NCBI GenBank assembly: GCA_013339765.2
Contig: CM023449.1
Span: forward strand, 102,836,417-102,900,416
Direction of reading: 5' to 3'
Source: Haemaphysalis longicornis
Lineage: Eukaryota; Arthropoda; Arachnida; Ixodida; Ixodidae
Length of the DNA stretch: 64,000 bases
In this document: positions 44,566 to 57,500 of the stretch, piece by piece
Layout of the letters: every line of letters begins with the position of its first letter
How positions within the stretch are numbered: the stretch's first letter is position 1
Position numbers and translations under genes: made by a program
Notes under the pieces: generated by a model
Seen by the model: only the letters and a program-made list of their open reading frames with translations
The model's database searches: none
Told to the model about the DNA's origin: nothing

Positions 44566-45076
44566 TTACCCCAAATATTCCAGTCAACGTAAAGAAACTC
44601 TTTGGGATAATTGAATAATTTGGGCATTAAAAGAAACTACCTCAAATATTGAACAGTAATATAAAATAAACGTAAAAAATACGTCTAAAGCGTTTAAACG
44701 ACCCTAAAGTAACGTTTTGTTACGCCAATCACCCACATGTGCCATCAAGGTAGCCGAGTTTTTTGTTGAAGCAATTGAACCAAGGGCGACTGCCACAAGT
44801 TTGACGCCTGTTCGCAATTGTGTATGCCTCAAACTTTTCGGGCCTGCGCGCGCCCAGTTTGAGGTTCCCTAGGCTGCTTAATGGTGTAAAATCTCCGCCT
44901 TCACTTAGGTATGAATACCATAGAATTCCGAGTAGAAAGTTCACATTAACCACTCCTGCAAAGCACTCAAGCAGGCGAGGCCATTCTTTGTCAACTTTGC
45001 ACTCGCTGCACATGAAACCTCGGATTTACTAACACCTTGAACTATAGAAACAAATACCATCTGTTACCACCAGCTC
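44566..45076. other. Unassigned sequence
   Basis: No gene recognised. The sequence just before 45077 may be part of the LINE relic that follows. Confidence 0.35.
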
Positions 45077-45620
45077 ATGCAGAAAAAGTTAAAGAACGGC
45101 ACATCTGACACGCCGTCAACGAGCAGAAACGGCACGCTGGAAGAGGTCCAGCTTTCCGACGACGACCAAGGGGTGCGCAGGATATACACTGACGCAGCTC
45201 TTCAGAACGATCAGGGCGCAAAAACGTGGCATTGCGAAAGGACTAGGAATGAAGGGTTCAAGGCACTCCGTGGTACTCCACCTGTGGCGGAAGGTGAATT
45301 GAGGGCCGTACTACTAGCGACGGCAGAACCGCACAGAATTACCGGCACAAACCCTCTGATGCACTAACCACTTTCCCGCTGTATACGGACACCTGAGGAA
45401 GCGATGAGACAATGCAGCCAAAATAACACGCGCAGTCAGAGGGTTGCAAGAATTCGTACAGTCGCAAGATATATTCGACAGCCCAGCCCCACATTAAACT
45501 TCGTTGGGTCTCTGGCAATCACTGGATACCTGGAAGGAGAAGGTGCACAAGGCTGCACGGGGATGTTTTGCAACCTAGATAAGTGCCAGCAGTCTCCATC
45601 GACACCGAGGAAGGGCTTTC
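45077..45620 (+). pseudogene. LINE RNase H domain relic
   Basis: RRIYTDAALQNDQGAKTWHC holds the first catalytic Asp (YTDA). PPVAEGELRAVLLATAEPHR gives the Glu helix, and RWVSGNHWIPG followed by KEKVHKAARG resembles the W-V-P-G-H-x-G-I-x-G-N-E block in two frames. The His of that block is displaced by a substitution (SGN for PGH). This is an I-type LINE RNase H of a different family from LINE-A/B. RT is not visible upstream, so it is a fragment. Confidence 0.6.
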
Positions 45621-48600
45621 TAACGGTCCAAGCGTCGACACCTCCATCTTTGGAGCTCCTTCCCGACAGGTAGGATAAGACAGAGAATTACCTTGAGTAT
45701 GACGACGACGAAGCTCTATCCAAAGCACCTGCTGAGTGACGTGCTGCGCTTCGACTTCCTCAACCTGAAGATGATGACCGTATTCACTTCGATTATAAGC
45801 GGTGGGGAACGGTGACACTGCGATGGATTCGAACAAAAACTGCCGTAGCATTACCCATCATGGCCCGCTTTCATCTACACCCGGCGATGGTATCTGGAAA
45901 CAGTGTCATTCACTTGACAGCTAATATATCGCTTACCTCAACCATTTGCTACGTAGCTCCGCTGCATTGCATGACCAGCTAACCGGGGCCCATGCTCTTA
46001 GCCTCATCAAGGCAGGCCACAAAGGCTGCATAACTGGACCCAACCCGAAGGGGGTAGAGAACACAGCAACAGGGTCGTCAGCTCTTTTTATTGCATTTTT
46101 GACAAGCCGCCAGTCAGGACCAGACCTAATAAGGACACTCACTTCCTCCATCTTCCAAATCCTCTGCCCTCTTCCCCTCCTGCGGTGACAAAGGTCAACA
46201 TACGAAATGTATTAGGCATAATAAAGCCATATCGCAACAACAGTAACAATAGGAAAACACTTGATCAAGTGTTTCCGCAGGCGTCACTGCGCCGCCAATA
46301 AACGGCCTTGGGATATAATCCCGTTTGTAACTTTATTTGGGTATACTCTTAACGAGTCACAACAATACGCTAGAGTAGAGGCCTGATTCCAAATACGGGT
46401 GCACGACCGAGTTGTTATTGATGATAAAAGAGTCGTCACAGCTTACACAAAAACAATACATGAGGGATGGCATTGTTCAATTTTTATATGAGTGTGGAGT
46501 GCGCGGGGGTTGTTCGGTACGCTCCTGACGAAAATAAAAGTCCCAGGTACCGAACAGGGTCAAAAACTTGTAAGCCGGTTTTCCAATCTCATTCGTATAC
46601 TACAGTTCTTGGGTCAAACGGCGATTTCGCCTAACTGTTGTGAAGACACATTAGGCGAACCTTGGCTTTGCCCTACGAATGTACGGAAATTACACTGAGA
46701 GTATTAAGTTCCTTTAAACATTTTCGTTTGATTAGTTTTAGGTGGTCTCAATAAAAGCCTTTTATCTAGCAAATTTTAAAAATGTAGCGCGTTTTCTCTA
46801 GGACATAAGCTATTCTATCGTACTAAACGGTGTCTTCCATGGGATCAGCTACTCTGTCAAGATGAGCGGCGTGCTCAAGGTAATAAAGTTCTTTGAAAAT
46901 AAGGCGTAGATGCTTTTTCAGAGGTTAGGCTAAAACATTTCGTCCACCCACTTTACATGCGTGGTAGTGGTGAGGTAGTTCTGGAACCAGCAATAGTTTT
47001 GGACATCAAAAACTGCTATAATCGTTGCATAAAAAATGGGGAAAAATTCGGGGGGAGGAGATTTTCTGACTGTGTGATCTTTCCTCGGAAATGTGCGTAA
47101 CTAAGTATTCCATCCTCAGGAAACAAGTTTTCTTGTATGCGAAGTACGAATACTGCAGCGCCAGCCCTAACTTTAAATGTTTGTTCGGACATATAGCATT
47201 CAAGGGTGTAATGATAATATACAGAAATACCAAATACTTTAGACCTCGCAGGATGCTGCAATGCCAAACAGCTTGGAGGCCTTCTCAAGATCAACAAATT
47301 TCAACATACGGTACAGCCTGTTAAAAAGACAGTTTTGTGCAATATTTAAAAGCGAAAAAGTTGGATCGTGGTTATCTGCCCGAAAGAAAGACTGCCTGGA
47401 AGGTTATGCGACGATCATAAAACGTTCACCTACAGCTCACAAAATATCGGCAGCAATGACTACCTCATCCCGGTTCAACTTCCCACGTGCTAGAAACCTG
47501 CATGCTCTCTCTTGGTCTACCATCGCGCGCAGTGACACGTAAGCCGGGAATAACATTGCTTAAGAAAGCCATCCTGTAAGATGGGCTCTTTGCAGAAGAC
47601 CAAAAAGTTGCTTGTGATATACTGTATGTATTTTGTCATCGATATTTATTTGAGTTTGTAAGATGTTCCCGTATTAGGCACTACTGGCAAGCCAAGCAAT
47701 TATCACGAAAATCACTTTACCAGAATGCCATCACAGTTTTTCCAGGTAAGTTACCCAGTGTGGAAAAGATTGGTTCTTCACTTGCAATATATGTTTTTTT
47801 CCAACCACAAATGGCTGTAATAAAACTTACAGTTTGAATATACTAAAATAAATTAAGACAGCTGAGTTTGAAGGCATTCTCTTAGGCAGTGACAAATAGA
47901 GAGAAAATGCGAAAAAGCAATTGCACTTGTGTTTGTATTAAAACATTGCCTAATAGAAACTTAAAAACAAAAGGTAAATCAAACAGTGTAAACGCACATG
48001 AGAAATACAGCAACAATCAATTTAATTAAAGGCATTTTTTAGTACTGTTACTATTTTTATTCAAACAAAAATCAGAGTATTTATTTCAGTGCAATTATTT
48101 TCTTTCCAGCATAAGGCACTAACATGTTTTTGAAATTTTCAATGGACATTTCTGAAAAAAAAAACTCTAGCGTAATATAAGGGTACCAGAAGACAAAGAC
48201 AAAGGAAATAGCAGATGGTGGTGTGGTCCGTTGCCTGTGATATTGCCCTTACGACAATTTTTAAGATGCATCGTATGATGATTACCATATTTCCCATTTG
48301 CCCTCCTCGGGAAAAGGTTTACGCGTTAACTGCAAACGTCCGCCCAAAACATGACCATGTGGCCCGGCACTAAGCTCAAATGATGTACACCCTGCTTTTC
48401 AGATACTTAAAGGTAGTTATGAAAGCCAATGCCTGCTTCACCACGAGGAGATGCTTTTTTTTCAATGCTTCGAACCACAGCGGTAACCATCCATGCCTTT
48501 GTCAACTTCTAATTATTATTTTTGTTTTACTTCATTACATAAAAGCAGGGAGAACTCCAATCAAACACTAAACACGAAACGTTTTTAGTTGTTTAAGAGA

Positions 48601-49299
48601 TTTGTCTTTTAAAAACGCTTTGATGCGTACGAAGAACTGACAGTTTTCGCGGCGATTTCTTCCGAAGTAAAGTTGTTAAGATGAGGCGACAAAATCTTGT
48701 CAAACAACCGAATCAGTACAGTCCCGTGTGTTCGGGAACAGTTTACCCTAAAAATATTTTATTTAGTTTATATTTTATGTGTAAGTACTCGTGTACAATA
48801 ATTTGTACAGATTACTGTGAACGGCAGTAGTCCTCATGAAGTTAAAATGCATTTTTTCCTGTTTTTAGATTTTCCTAATGCTAAAGCGAAAATTCACATC
48901 GAAATTTCTTTCTGTATCTATGGTTTATTTGAGTGCTACTTACCAAGCGCACATTGTTGCTGCATACATAAACAGCTCGAGTGAACAGAGGCCGAAAATT
49001 GCAAATGAGAATCGCTCATGAAAACCGACCCATGTCAGAAATATTTCTCTTGTGAGTACGACCGGAAAAAGCACGGTTGCATAAAACCTCCGCCTCAAGA
49101 AATGTTGTTGTTCCGCACAAAAGCCACTAACCATGGACTGAGGTGGCCACCGGCGATCTTTTTATAAAAAAATTAATAAAAGACAGCGCAGCCAAAACAA
49201 GCCCCCCGCGGAAAGTTTTACGTATTTCGCTACCACCCATAAGAAGGCAAGGCAGCGCTGCCTTGTACCAAAGCAGCAAGGTATTTCTCAAAACTACCT
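45621..49299. other. Unassigned sequence, AT-rich from 46.2 kb
   Basis: No gene recognised. A TAATAAAGCC signal near 46221 could be the tail of the preceding LINE relic. Between 47 and 49 kb the sequence is AT-rich with no coding signal. Confidence 0.4.
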
Positions 49300-49619
49300 C
49301 GAACAACTGCCAAGACAGTCATATTGTCTATGTGCCATTAGTTTGCACAGCTAATTTTCTTTAAACCTCGCACGGGATACCTTGAGTAACCTTGGTGACG
49401 GTATTGGCTACACGCGGACCCCGAGCCCCAACATCAGCTGTAACCTACCGTAGTTATGTGTTTTTAATGTTAAGGGTAGAAACCCTAAACGGTGGCCATC
49501 GGAGCCCAGGTCAAGGTACGGCGGATGAGCTCCCTGCTTGTTTACCAGGCAGGGAGCTCCTAGACCTCTCTCGGTATTCAAGGTAACCCGAGCGAAGAAA
49601 GTACCCCCGTTCCCGGCCT

Positions 49620-51028
49620 TTTCCTATGCCATATGGACAAATCAAACTCCGCCCCCTTCAAAACGTGATCGACCCCTTAAAAGGGGCCGCACCGAAGTTT
49701 TCCTCTCATCCTTACAAACCATCAACATTCTGAAACCTGGCAACTATCTTCCTTTTTTAGTGCTTGAATTAGTATTTAAGTCGAAACCCGTCTCCTGCCA
49801 GTCTGTATTCCTTGTCTCCAAGTTCATAGCAGAAATCTTTGGCAAATCTTTCGAGGCAAAAAAAAAAACTACGAACAAGCGAAGAGTAGGTTGTAGTCAT
49901 GACACAATCCTGAAACAAACCCGCATACAAGATCTGGAGATCACGATCACACCCCACCGCAGCCTCAACAGCTCTCAGGGTGTAATGCTCTGAGGAATAT
50001 CTGAAATTGAAACCAATGGCGACCTTTTAAAGTCTTAAGAGATCAGGGCGTCACGGCTAAACAGCGCATATCCATACGCCGCGACGACAAGCAGATGGCA
50101 ACCAAACACATTATCGTGACCTTCGATCGATGCACCCTTCTAGAATTCATAAATGCCGGTCATATAAACTGTTTCTTCCGCCCGTACATCCCAAACCCAC
50201 GGCGCTGCTTCAAGTGCCAACGGCCTGGGCATGGCACAGACTCTTGCCGTGGCCGATTTACCTGCGCTAAGTGCGGATAGCACGACCATCCTTCAGAAAA
50301 CTGCGAAACCGAAACGTTCACTTGTGCCAACTGCGGGGACTGCATGCCGCGTACTCGCGAAAATGTGCAAAAGTTAAAGCAGGAGAAGGAGATAATCAAT
50401 GTTAAGATCAGCGATCACATCACCTACCCAGAGGCGCGATCAAGGTTCGCCTTTTTCCCCCTGGGGAGGTACGCCGACGCAGCTCGGCCGTTGGGTAGGG
50501 GGTGGAGAGGGAGTAGAGCAGCGTCTAGTTTCGCGGGGCCCCAGTACCGCGAGTCGGACTTGACCGCGGTTCCGCCCCCCCCCCCTACTGGGTTGCCTTG
50601 GCCAGCCCAACTCGTCTGCGCAACGCTAGCTGAGCCCGCAGAGGCTGTGGTGGCAACAGCCTCCATCGGGACCGATGCCACTCCAGCCCCTGCTTCCCGA
50701 CCCTTCCAGCTTCCACTGGCATGCGGAGTAGATGAACACCGGGTGTCCCGCATCGGCTTCCACCTCTGAGGCACACACCCGGGCCACCTGTGGTGCTCCC
50801 GACACCTTCAGTGGTAGCAGCTTAGAAAACGAAGGGCACGCGAATGTGTGCCATGTCCAAGGAGACTTGTTTATCAAGCACCCCTGCGACATCACATCAG
50901 AGGATGAGATGGACGTGGGACCGTTACTATTTGCGTCGCAGCAGAATGAACGGGCCCCTGCACCCATACCTGTAGAGAGGCCGAAAAAGGCCAATCCGAG
51001 AGTCCAAACCCCGAAAGACGATACATAA
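49620..51028 (+). pseudogene. ORF1 of LINE-A (nucleic-acid-binding, CCHC)
   Basis: Readable from KRDRPLKRGRTEVFLSS, through RIQDLEITITPHRSLNSSQG (conserved in copy B as KISVTAHQSLNSSQRV), to TKHIIVTFDRCTLLEFINAG and YIPNPRRCFKCQRPGHGTDS. Knuckles: CFKCQRPGHGTDSC, CAKCG-HDHPSENC (a stop replaces one residue at 50278) and CANCGDC. The C-terminal part (50344-51028) ends PVERPKKANPRVQTPKDDT. ORF1 coats element RNA. At least two stops (near 49993 and 50278) and frame changes inactivate it. Confidence 0.8.
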
Positions 51029-54000
51029 AAAAAACACTCCAGTAGCTCCGAACACGCCATACAGGGAACAGAAAAGAGTCCATTGGGACTGCAGAGTACT
51101 ACATAAAAATCTTGACGGTGTATACGAAATACTGCATGCTAACCAGCCAAGTGTAATGCGTGTTCAGGAAACACATTTGAATTTCAATCACACAAATTTC
51201 TTGAATAGTTGAATAGTTACTGGGTCTTCAGAAAGGACAGGAATTGCTGCACACACTCTTGTTGCGGTGTGGCCATAATCGCCCAATATTCCTCAGCATG
51301 CCACCCTGCCTCTCTGAACACTGTCCTTGAGGTTGTAGCAATTTGAACACTAATATTTAATAGGTTGATAGCGGATGTTTTATACATATTCTTCTGGAAC
51401 TTGCACTTTCGAGCTCTGATTTTGAGGCGCTGGTCTACCAGGAGCACCAACCATACATCCTAAAAGGCGCCTTTATAATTCGCTTTGGGGCTCTTCTCGC
51501 ACGGATGCCCGAGGTCTCCTGATAGAGAAGTATTTACATGCTCTAGAGCATGCCTTTTCAACATACTTTAACATAGAACAAAACCCGCACTCATTTCTTG
51601 ACTAGGCTATTGACTCCGCAGTTCTCTTTGTGTCGAGTGGAGTGTGGGCACTGACCCAATGGCAGTGACCACTTCCCCACCTAACTGACATATATAGGTA
51701 AAGGCCCATGCAGTCCCATCTTCCCAGAGCAGGTTCAATGAAGCACGAGTTAACTTTACTACATTTACAGAGACATCGAAACTACAACTACACAACCATA
51801 AGACTCCTACACGCAGGTAAAGCCGCTCAACTCCTCACGACGCACATCCTCGACGACGCCGAAACTTCAATTCCCCACTCTTCCGGTGCTCTGCGCCACC
51901 AGAGGAGGCTGCGGTGGAATGATGACTGCAGGTGGGCGCGAGAGGCCCAGAACAAGGCGTGGGGTATCCCTCCACTGTACCCCACGTTGGAAAACCTCCT
52001 TTTGTTTAAAGGGCTAAGGTGTTACGAAAACGTGTGCGCGTGAGGCAAACGAGATAGTTGGTTCTCATTAATAACATCAATAAACTCCTACACCAAGACA
52101 CGAAAAGTATGGAGAAGAATACGCTAACTCAAAGGACAGCAAACGCACAGCTTGCCTCTCTCCGCACAACAGGGGACACACTTGAAGGCCGGGCTGGCAC
52201 ACTCGCACAATACTTCCAACACGTGTGCAGTTCAGCACACTACCCAAACACTTTCATGAAACACAAACAATAGTCCGAAAAGAAGCCTTTAGTAGATAAA
52301 ATTAGGTCAACATCTTAAAACCCAGACTTTTCACTGCATACGCTGAGGACTGCTCTGAGCACATGTAAACCCTCAACTCCAGGCCCAGAAAACATCACAT
52401 ATACAATGATACAACAACTACACGCAGACACACTTGAAACCCTTCTACATCTATATAACAAAACATTGCTTTCAGGGCGCATTCCAAAGTCTTGGAGGGA
52501 GGCCATAGTAGTGGCTTTTTAGAAGGACGGAAAGGACCCGTGCCTCCCTCAAGTTACCTTCCCGTAGCCCTGGCGAGCTGCCTGTGCAAGCTCTTCGAGA
52601 AGATTATAAATCGCAGGCTTGCTTACTTGCTTGAGTAAAACGGTCTTCTCGAGAGTGGCCAGGCAGGCTTCAGGGTGGCGCAATCAACGAATGATCAACT
52701 CGTCGCACTTGAATCGTACCTGAAGGTAGCCTTCATGCATAAACAATATTTTGTGACTGTGTTTTTCGACCTCGAGAAAACCTACGACACCGCGTGGCGT
52801 TACAAGATCCTTAGTGACCTCAAGTCATTCGGTGTTTCCCGTAATATGCTTAAAACCCTTGCTTAGTTACCTGTAACAGAGAATGTTTAAAGTTAGTGTT
52901 GGTTGTGCGCTCTCAAAGCTTCACATGCAAGAAAATGGCGTTCCGCAAGGTGGCGTGGTGAACTGAAGTCTCCTCATAATTAAGATAGCCTCCCATTGAA
53001 AGGCATTGCCCACTACAATCTCCTATTCTATGTATGTAGATGGCGTACAGATATCCTATAAATCGTGTAATATCCTTTTTATCCAGTTTTTAACAATACT
53101 GCCACATCTCTTCTGTTTATAAATCGCCATCCGCTCATCTGCCCTTTCACTTAGAGTGAGAGAGCAAGCCTCCGATCTAAGCGCTTCTTTTAGATGTGTA
53201 CAGATCATCCTTTTCAGGCATTTTACCTCCTCGGAACATTCGCCCTGTGTCCTGTGACCATTCTTTTAAGAAACTTGTCAAAAACAGGTACCACGAGCTG
53301 CAATACTGCAACAATTTCTCTCTCTCGAGTTTAAATAGCAGTATCAAGGATTTTAAAGTGACGCTTATAAAACCTCTACTATAATGTCCTACGCTGCTTG
53401 GGTTCCGAATTTTAATGCAGCCAGAACCATGAGCCTACACACAACAATTTTTTCAGCAGAAGCATATGAAATTTATCTCATCGTATAGCACATTCTTGAA
53501 ATTCAAATACCCAATTTCGTCTTTCATAGAGATTCCTTGAGTGTTGTTCGTGCACTATCATCGACAAGCCCCCCAAAACCGCATGGTTATTTTGGTTTAG
53601 ACACCATTATACCTGCGTATGCGCGAAAGCATGAGCAGCTCACTGCTGGGTCCTAGTACATGCGGTGATCGCTGGGAATGAGTTGGTAGACGACAGGGCC
53701 GCTGCAGCAGCACTCAAGAACACTATAGACAATAAAGCGGTACCGTATACAGACCTCAAGCGACCCATTAGATGAGACTTGCGTAGAACATGGCAAACAC
53801 ACTGGAGTGAACAAACAGACAAACAACTACATGTAATAAAGCTACACTTGGGACGGTACACAGCTGACTCACACCACAGATACACGGAAGTCGCGTTTGG
53901 TACACTGCGGATAGAACACACGCATGCAGTGCACTCGTATCTGCTCATTGGACCCTTGATACTTCAGTGCAGCAGGTGCGGAGATGCCCTATCCGTAGTT

Positions 54001-54158
54001 CATGCACTCGGTCGATGCAAGGCAGACGACACCACACGACGAAAACATTTTCCTGAACTGTACAGACAACACATGCTGCTACACCCATCACACTTCTTGT
54101 TCGACAACCCAATGTTTTCTAACAAGCTTGTTTTTCAGTTTTTTATCAGACGTGAAGT

Positions 54159-54168
54159 TCTTCAGCTT
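54159..54168. repeat. Target duplication of SINE copy 2, left copy
   Basis: TCTTCAGCTT, repeated exactly at 54361-54370 on the other side of the SINE. Confidence 0.8.
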
Positions 54169-54360
54169 GATTGATTGTGGGGTTTAACGCGCCGACGCAA
54201 CGCAGGCGATGAGGCGCGCCGCAGTGGAGGGCTCCGGATTAATTTTGACCACCTGGGGATCTTTATCGTGCGCCGAAATCTCGTACACACGGGAGTTTTT
54301 TGCTTTTCGCCTCCATCAGAAAAGCGGCCGCCGCGGCAGGGAATCGAACCCGCGACCTCG
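54169..54360 (-). mobile_element. tRNA-derived SINE, copy 2, in LINE-A
   Basis: Same family as 16055-16283: the body and GTTAAACC end agree closely. It stops in the tRNA-like head just after the B-box (GGTTCGATTCCC on the minus strand), so it is 5'-truncated. An exact 10-bp duplication flanks it. Without the SINE and one repeat copy, LINE-A ORF2 would end REVLQLL and stop, so the SINE arrived after LINE-A. Confidence 0.88.
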
Positions 54361-54543
54361 TCTTCAGCTTCTTTAATAGCGTGCATATTCACACTGTCAT
54401 TATACACCAGCCATCTTCATGCATTCGCTTCAGTTTTGTTTTTATTCTACAATTTAATATTTAATTGGACATCTGTTCTCATAAAATGACTTTATCTTTG
54501 GCGCTCTTTGCCCTTGTTGGCCTTGCGCCAACAAACAAAAATG

Positions 54544-54570
54544 ATCATCATCATCATCATCATCATCATA
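54544..54570 (+). repeat. (ATC)n 3' tail of LINE-A
   Basis: Nine ATC units after the LINE 3' UTR, a usual type of 3' terminus for I-type LINEs. Confidence 0.8.
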
Positions 54571-54575
54571 TATTT

Positions 54576-57500
54576 TCTGTTAAGACACTATTATAGAATT
54601 ATGTATTTTAGTGCGCTTAGTAAACGCAATGAAGAATTTTTAGAGGGGAGCTGCCAGTTGGGACTGAACAAGCTGGAAAAGTTTTCTTATTTGTATTGCC
54701 ACATTTTTGTCCGAGGAATCGTGAACAGGGCGCAGTTTTAAATACATTTAGCAGGGGAAATGTGGCAGCTGTACCTAAGTCTACGTATTTTACTCGTCCA
54801 GGGATTGGGGATTCCTTTGAATCGATCGTTTGGTTGATGCCAGTACATCAGTTCTTCCGACAATGTGCTGCTTTTTCTCGGTGGATGTGAAAGATTTCGT
54901 TGGCTCTAGCCCGCCTAATGAACTGCTTCTAGTCATGTGAGAAATTACAGAAAGGACCTGAAAGATGTTTTACGGATGGCAGCGCCGATGGGCATCCGCG
55001 GTATAATGCCTCCGCTCTTTTTGTTCGTGTTTTGTTCCGTCGCCCCTCAGTCGGCAGGAACCGAAGAAATCAACGCAGCCTATGCCAGTGTATTGTTCCC
55101 GAGCAATGGGGGGAGTGCCTTTCTTTCCTCTTGACCATTAGAAAAGCAAGGGTTATTAGGTCAAGGACCTCAGGCAGTGAACTGCATTAAGGGAAGGGCC
55201 GCATGCAAGATGCAAGCCGGTGACGGAATGCGCAAAAATCAGCGATTTTGTTCCGAGCTGCTTTCGAGAAGGGAAGCAAGATGCTTGCTTTCGTTGCGTT
55301 ATGTTTGTCTACAAACTCTATGCGTCTCTCGCCCACCATGCATCGATTAGGCACCTTTTAGAGATCCGGGCGTCTATCACGGATCCTGCGGGGACACACT
55401 CCTTGCGCAAAGCGGCGCATTGAAATTTTATTTTAGTTTTGATTTTGCCTTGTTTCGTCTTAAATCTAGACTCTGAATTTCTTCTAGCTACGACTGAATA
55501 CACTTTTTTCATCATCCTCCTGCATCACCTCTGCATCCCGTACCTCACAATCCTCCATGGCGACATCAGCCTACCATGACTACGAACTCAACTCCACGAC
55601 CCTGTGCTGCAGTCCCACAGCGTCATGGAGGTCACTGGTGCTTCAGCGAACAAAGTGGGGACCGTATTACATGCCCAAAGGTGACCTTGAGAGCAGGAAA
55701 GAGGAACTCGAACCCAAGCAAGCACAAAGACGAAGCACGGCTACATCCCAGCACCATCTCAATTTCGCGAGAGAGAAGTTCGACGGCTTGGAAGGCTGCA
55801 GCTGGTGGCCCGTGTAATCGATGGTGAGTGGTATGTCCCTGCACTTGTTTTTGGAGAACGTCCGCGATGCCAGAGCACAGCATGGTCAGGTTTAAGAACT
55901 CGACAGCGAATGCGGCAAACAAACGGAAGATTAGGCGGGTCCTTTAAGGTTGCCAGTGGCAGAATTCTTCGCGCAACAAGGAAACAAAAATGGAGTGCAG
56001 TCTTGCTGAAGTTATGGTCTGACTGCACACTTGCCCACTTCCGGCCGTCCTTACATTGTCTAGATCCTGACGCCAGCCCAACCCCACCAAGTCAACGGCA
56101 GCTTAAGGAACATTACCCGCGCTCATGCAAAAAGCAGCCGAGGTTGGGTTGCGTGTTAAAAAAACGGTCACAGAAAGTAAGCGAGAGGCCAGTGGGGCCG
56201 AAAGTCACCGCGATGCCTTTAAATTAAGGCTTGCCACGGTCGCCATAACTGTGCTGCTGAGAGGGATTTCCCTTTTACCATCGCAAAAGCAAAAGGTGCC
56301 CCTCAAACACGGCTGAGTTCCCCGCTATATTTCCATGGTCCAGGGTCACTGTCGGCGGTAGCTCGACTACGCAACGAAGCGCTGAATATTCAGACGGCCA
56401 GCTAAAGGGTCAACCAGATACGTTCGGTGTGATGGCACGCACCGGGAAAGTAGGAGTGGGCTTAGTCAGCACTGCACCAGGCGTGGCAGATCAGCATGGC
56501 AGTATTCGATTGTCTTCTCTGAATGGCGCTAAGGTGCGAGCAGATCAGTAAATAAGGTCCGATAATCGGCTTCTTTTGTAAATGATTCAAGTCGAACAGG
56601 CATGGTAAGCTGTGCTTGTTAGGTTGTGCTGGTGCGGGCTTTCACTTATTGTGGTACCTGTAGTATGGAAAGCAATCATGGCAAAAGTTTTAGAGGAGGC
56701 CCTTAGCGAAGGAAGCGCAGATGGGCCTGGACGAGGCTATCGCTCTCCTCCCTTTGCTGGTGTTTTGTTCCAGATTCTTTCCGTCTCCCTCTCGCGATGC
56801 AATTCCGCGGAACGCCTTTGTTTCCTCCTGGCCGTCATAGAGGTGAAGGTAATCGGACATGAATGCCCTCGGGTAGATAGCGCAATACTGTTGCGCGAGG
56901 AATAGTTGAAGGAGGCGAAAGGGCACCAGAATCCGTTATATTTTAAGAGTTTTTCCGCAGCTACGGCCGAGAGCGGGCGTAGCCTTATAAACTATCCTTA
57001 TCATTGCTTTATATCCTTCCAGTTTTGTGCTTCAGTTTCACCTTGTGCATGACTCCCTCTAGCTCAAGAAGGTGTATTTACGCCTGCAAAAGCGTTCAAT
57101 AAAATCAGGCTGTACGTTCAGACCATGGTGTCTGCACTTCTGATTGCGTGGGCACCAACATTTTGAAAGGGAAAACGCCTATATGTTTGACACTTCCCCG
57201 CAAATTAGATTTCTAGCCGGTAAAACCATTCCGGAACCCACCATTAGAGTGTGCCTCATCGCCTGTGTATCGTCGGTGCGCTAAACTCCATAATCAATAA
57301 GTAATTCGACTCTGTGCCAAATCACCATAGCGTCGCCTGGTCCGTAAGAATAAATATCCTAAGGTACGTCCTGGAATTGTGAACTTACATATTGTTCTTG
57401 AAAAGGCTTTCGCGCTCCAACAATTCAGGGATGAGTTCAAAGAGCTTTTAAATTTTTTTGCTGTTCAAGGAGCTCTCTTTTACAAATCTCATTTATTTGC

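Larger units (their letters stand above)
51080..54372 (+). pseudogene. ORF2 of LINE-A: AP endonuclease, RT, RNase H, C-terminal region
   Basis: Endonuclease start: NLDGVYEILHANQPSVMRVQ with QETHL near 51165. The middle of this domain is largely lost. RT: KSWREAIVVAF near 52490, LPVALASCLCKLFEKIINRR near 52560, QAGFRVAQSTNDQLVALES near 52665, VFFDLEKTYDTAW near 52765 (motif A), NGVPQGGVVN near 52935, and YVDGVQI near 53035, where the catalytic second Asp of the YVDD-type box is Gly. RNase H remnants include RDSLSVVRAL and VHAVIAGNELVDDRAAAAAL. The C-terminal region 53779-54174 has C-x2-C and ends REVLQL. The natural stop lies after the SINE (to about 54376). Dozens of stops. Confidence 0.82.
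49300..54575 (+). mobile_element. I-type LINE, copy A (near full length, decayed)
   Basis: Order: partial monomer-like 5' sequence (49300-49368), leader shared with copy B (CTCGCACGGGATACC...CTTGGTGACGGTATTGG), ORF1, ORF2 with endonuclease, RT, RNase H and C-terminal region, then a 3' UTR (TTGGCGCTCTTTGCCC) and (ATC)n tail at 54544-54570. About 5.3 kb including a 192-bp SINE. RNase H after RT and CCHC knuckles in ORF1 place it in the I group. Many stops and frameshifts. Confidence 0.88.
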
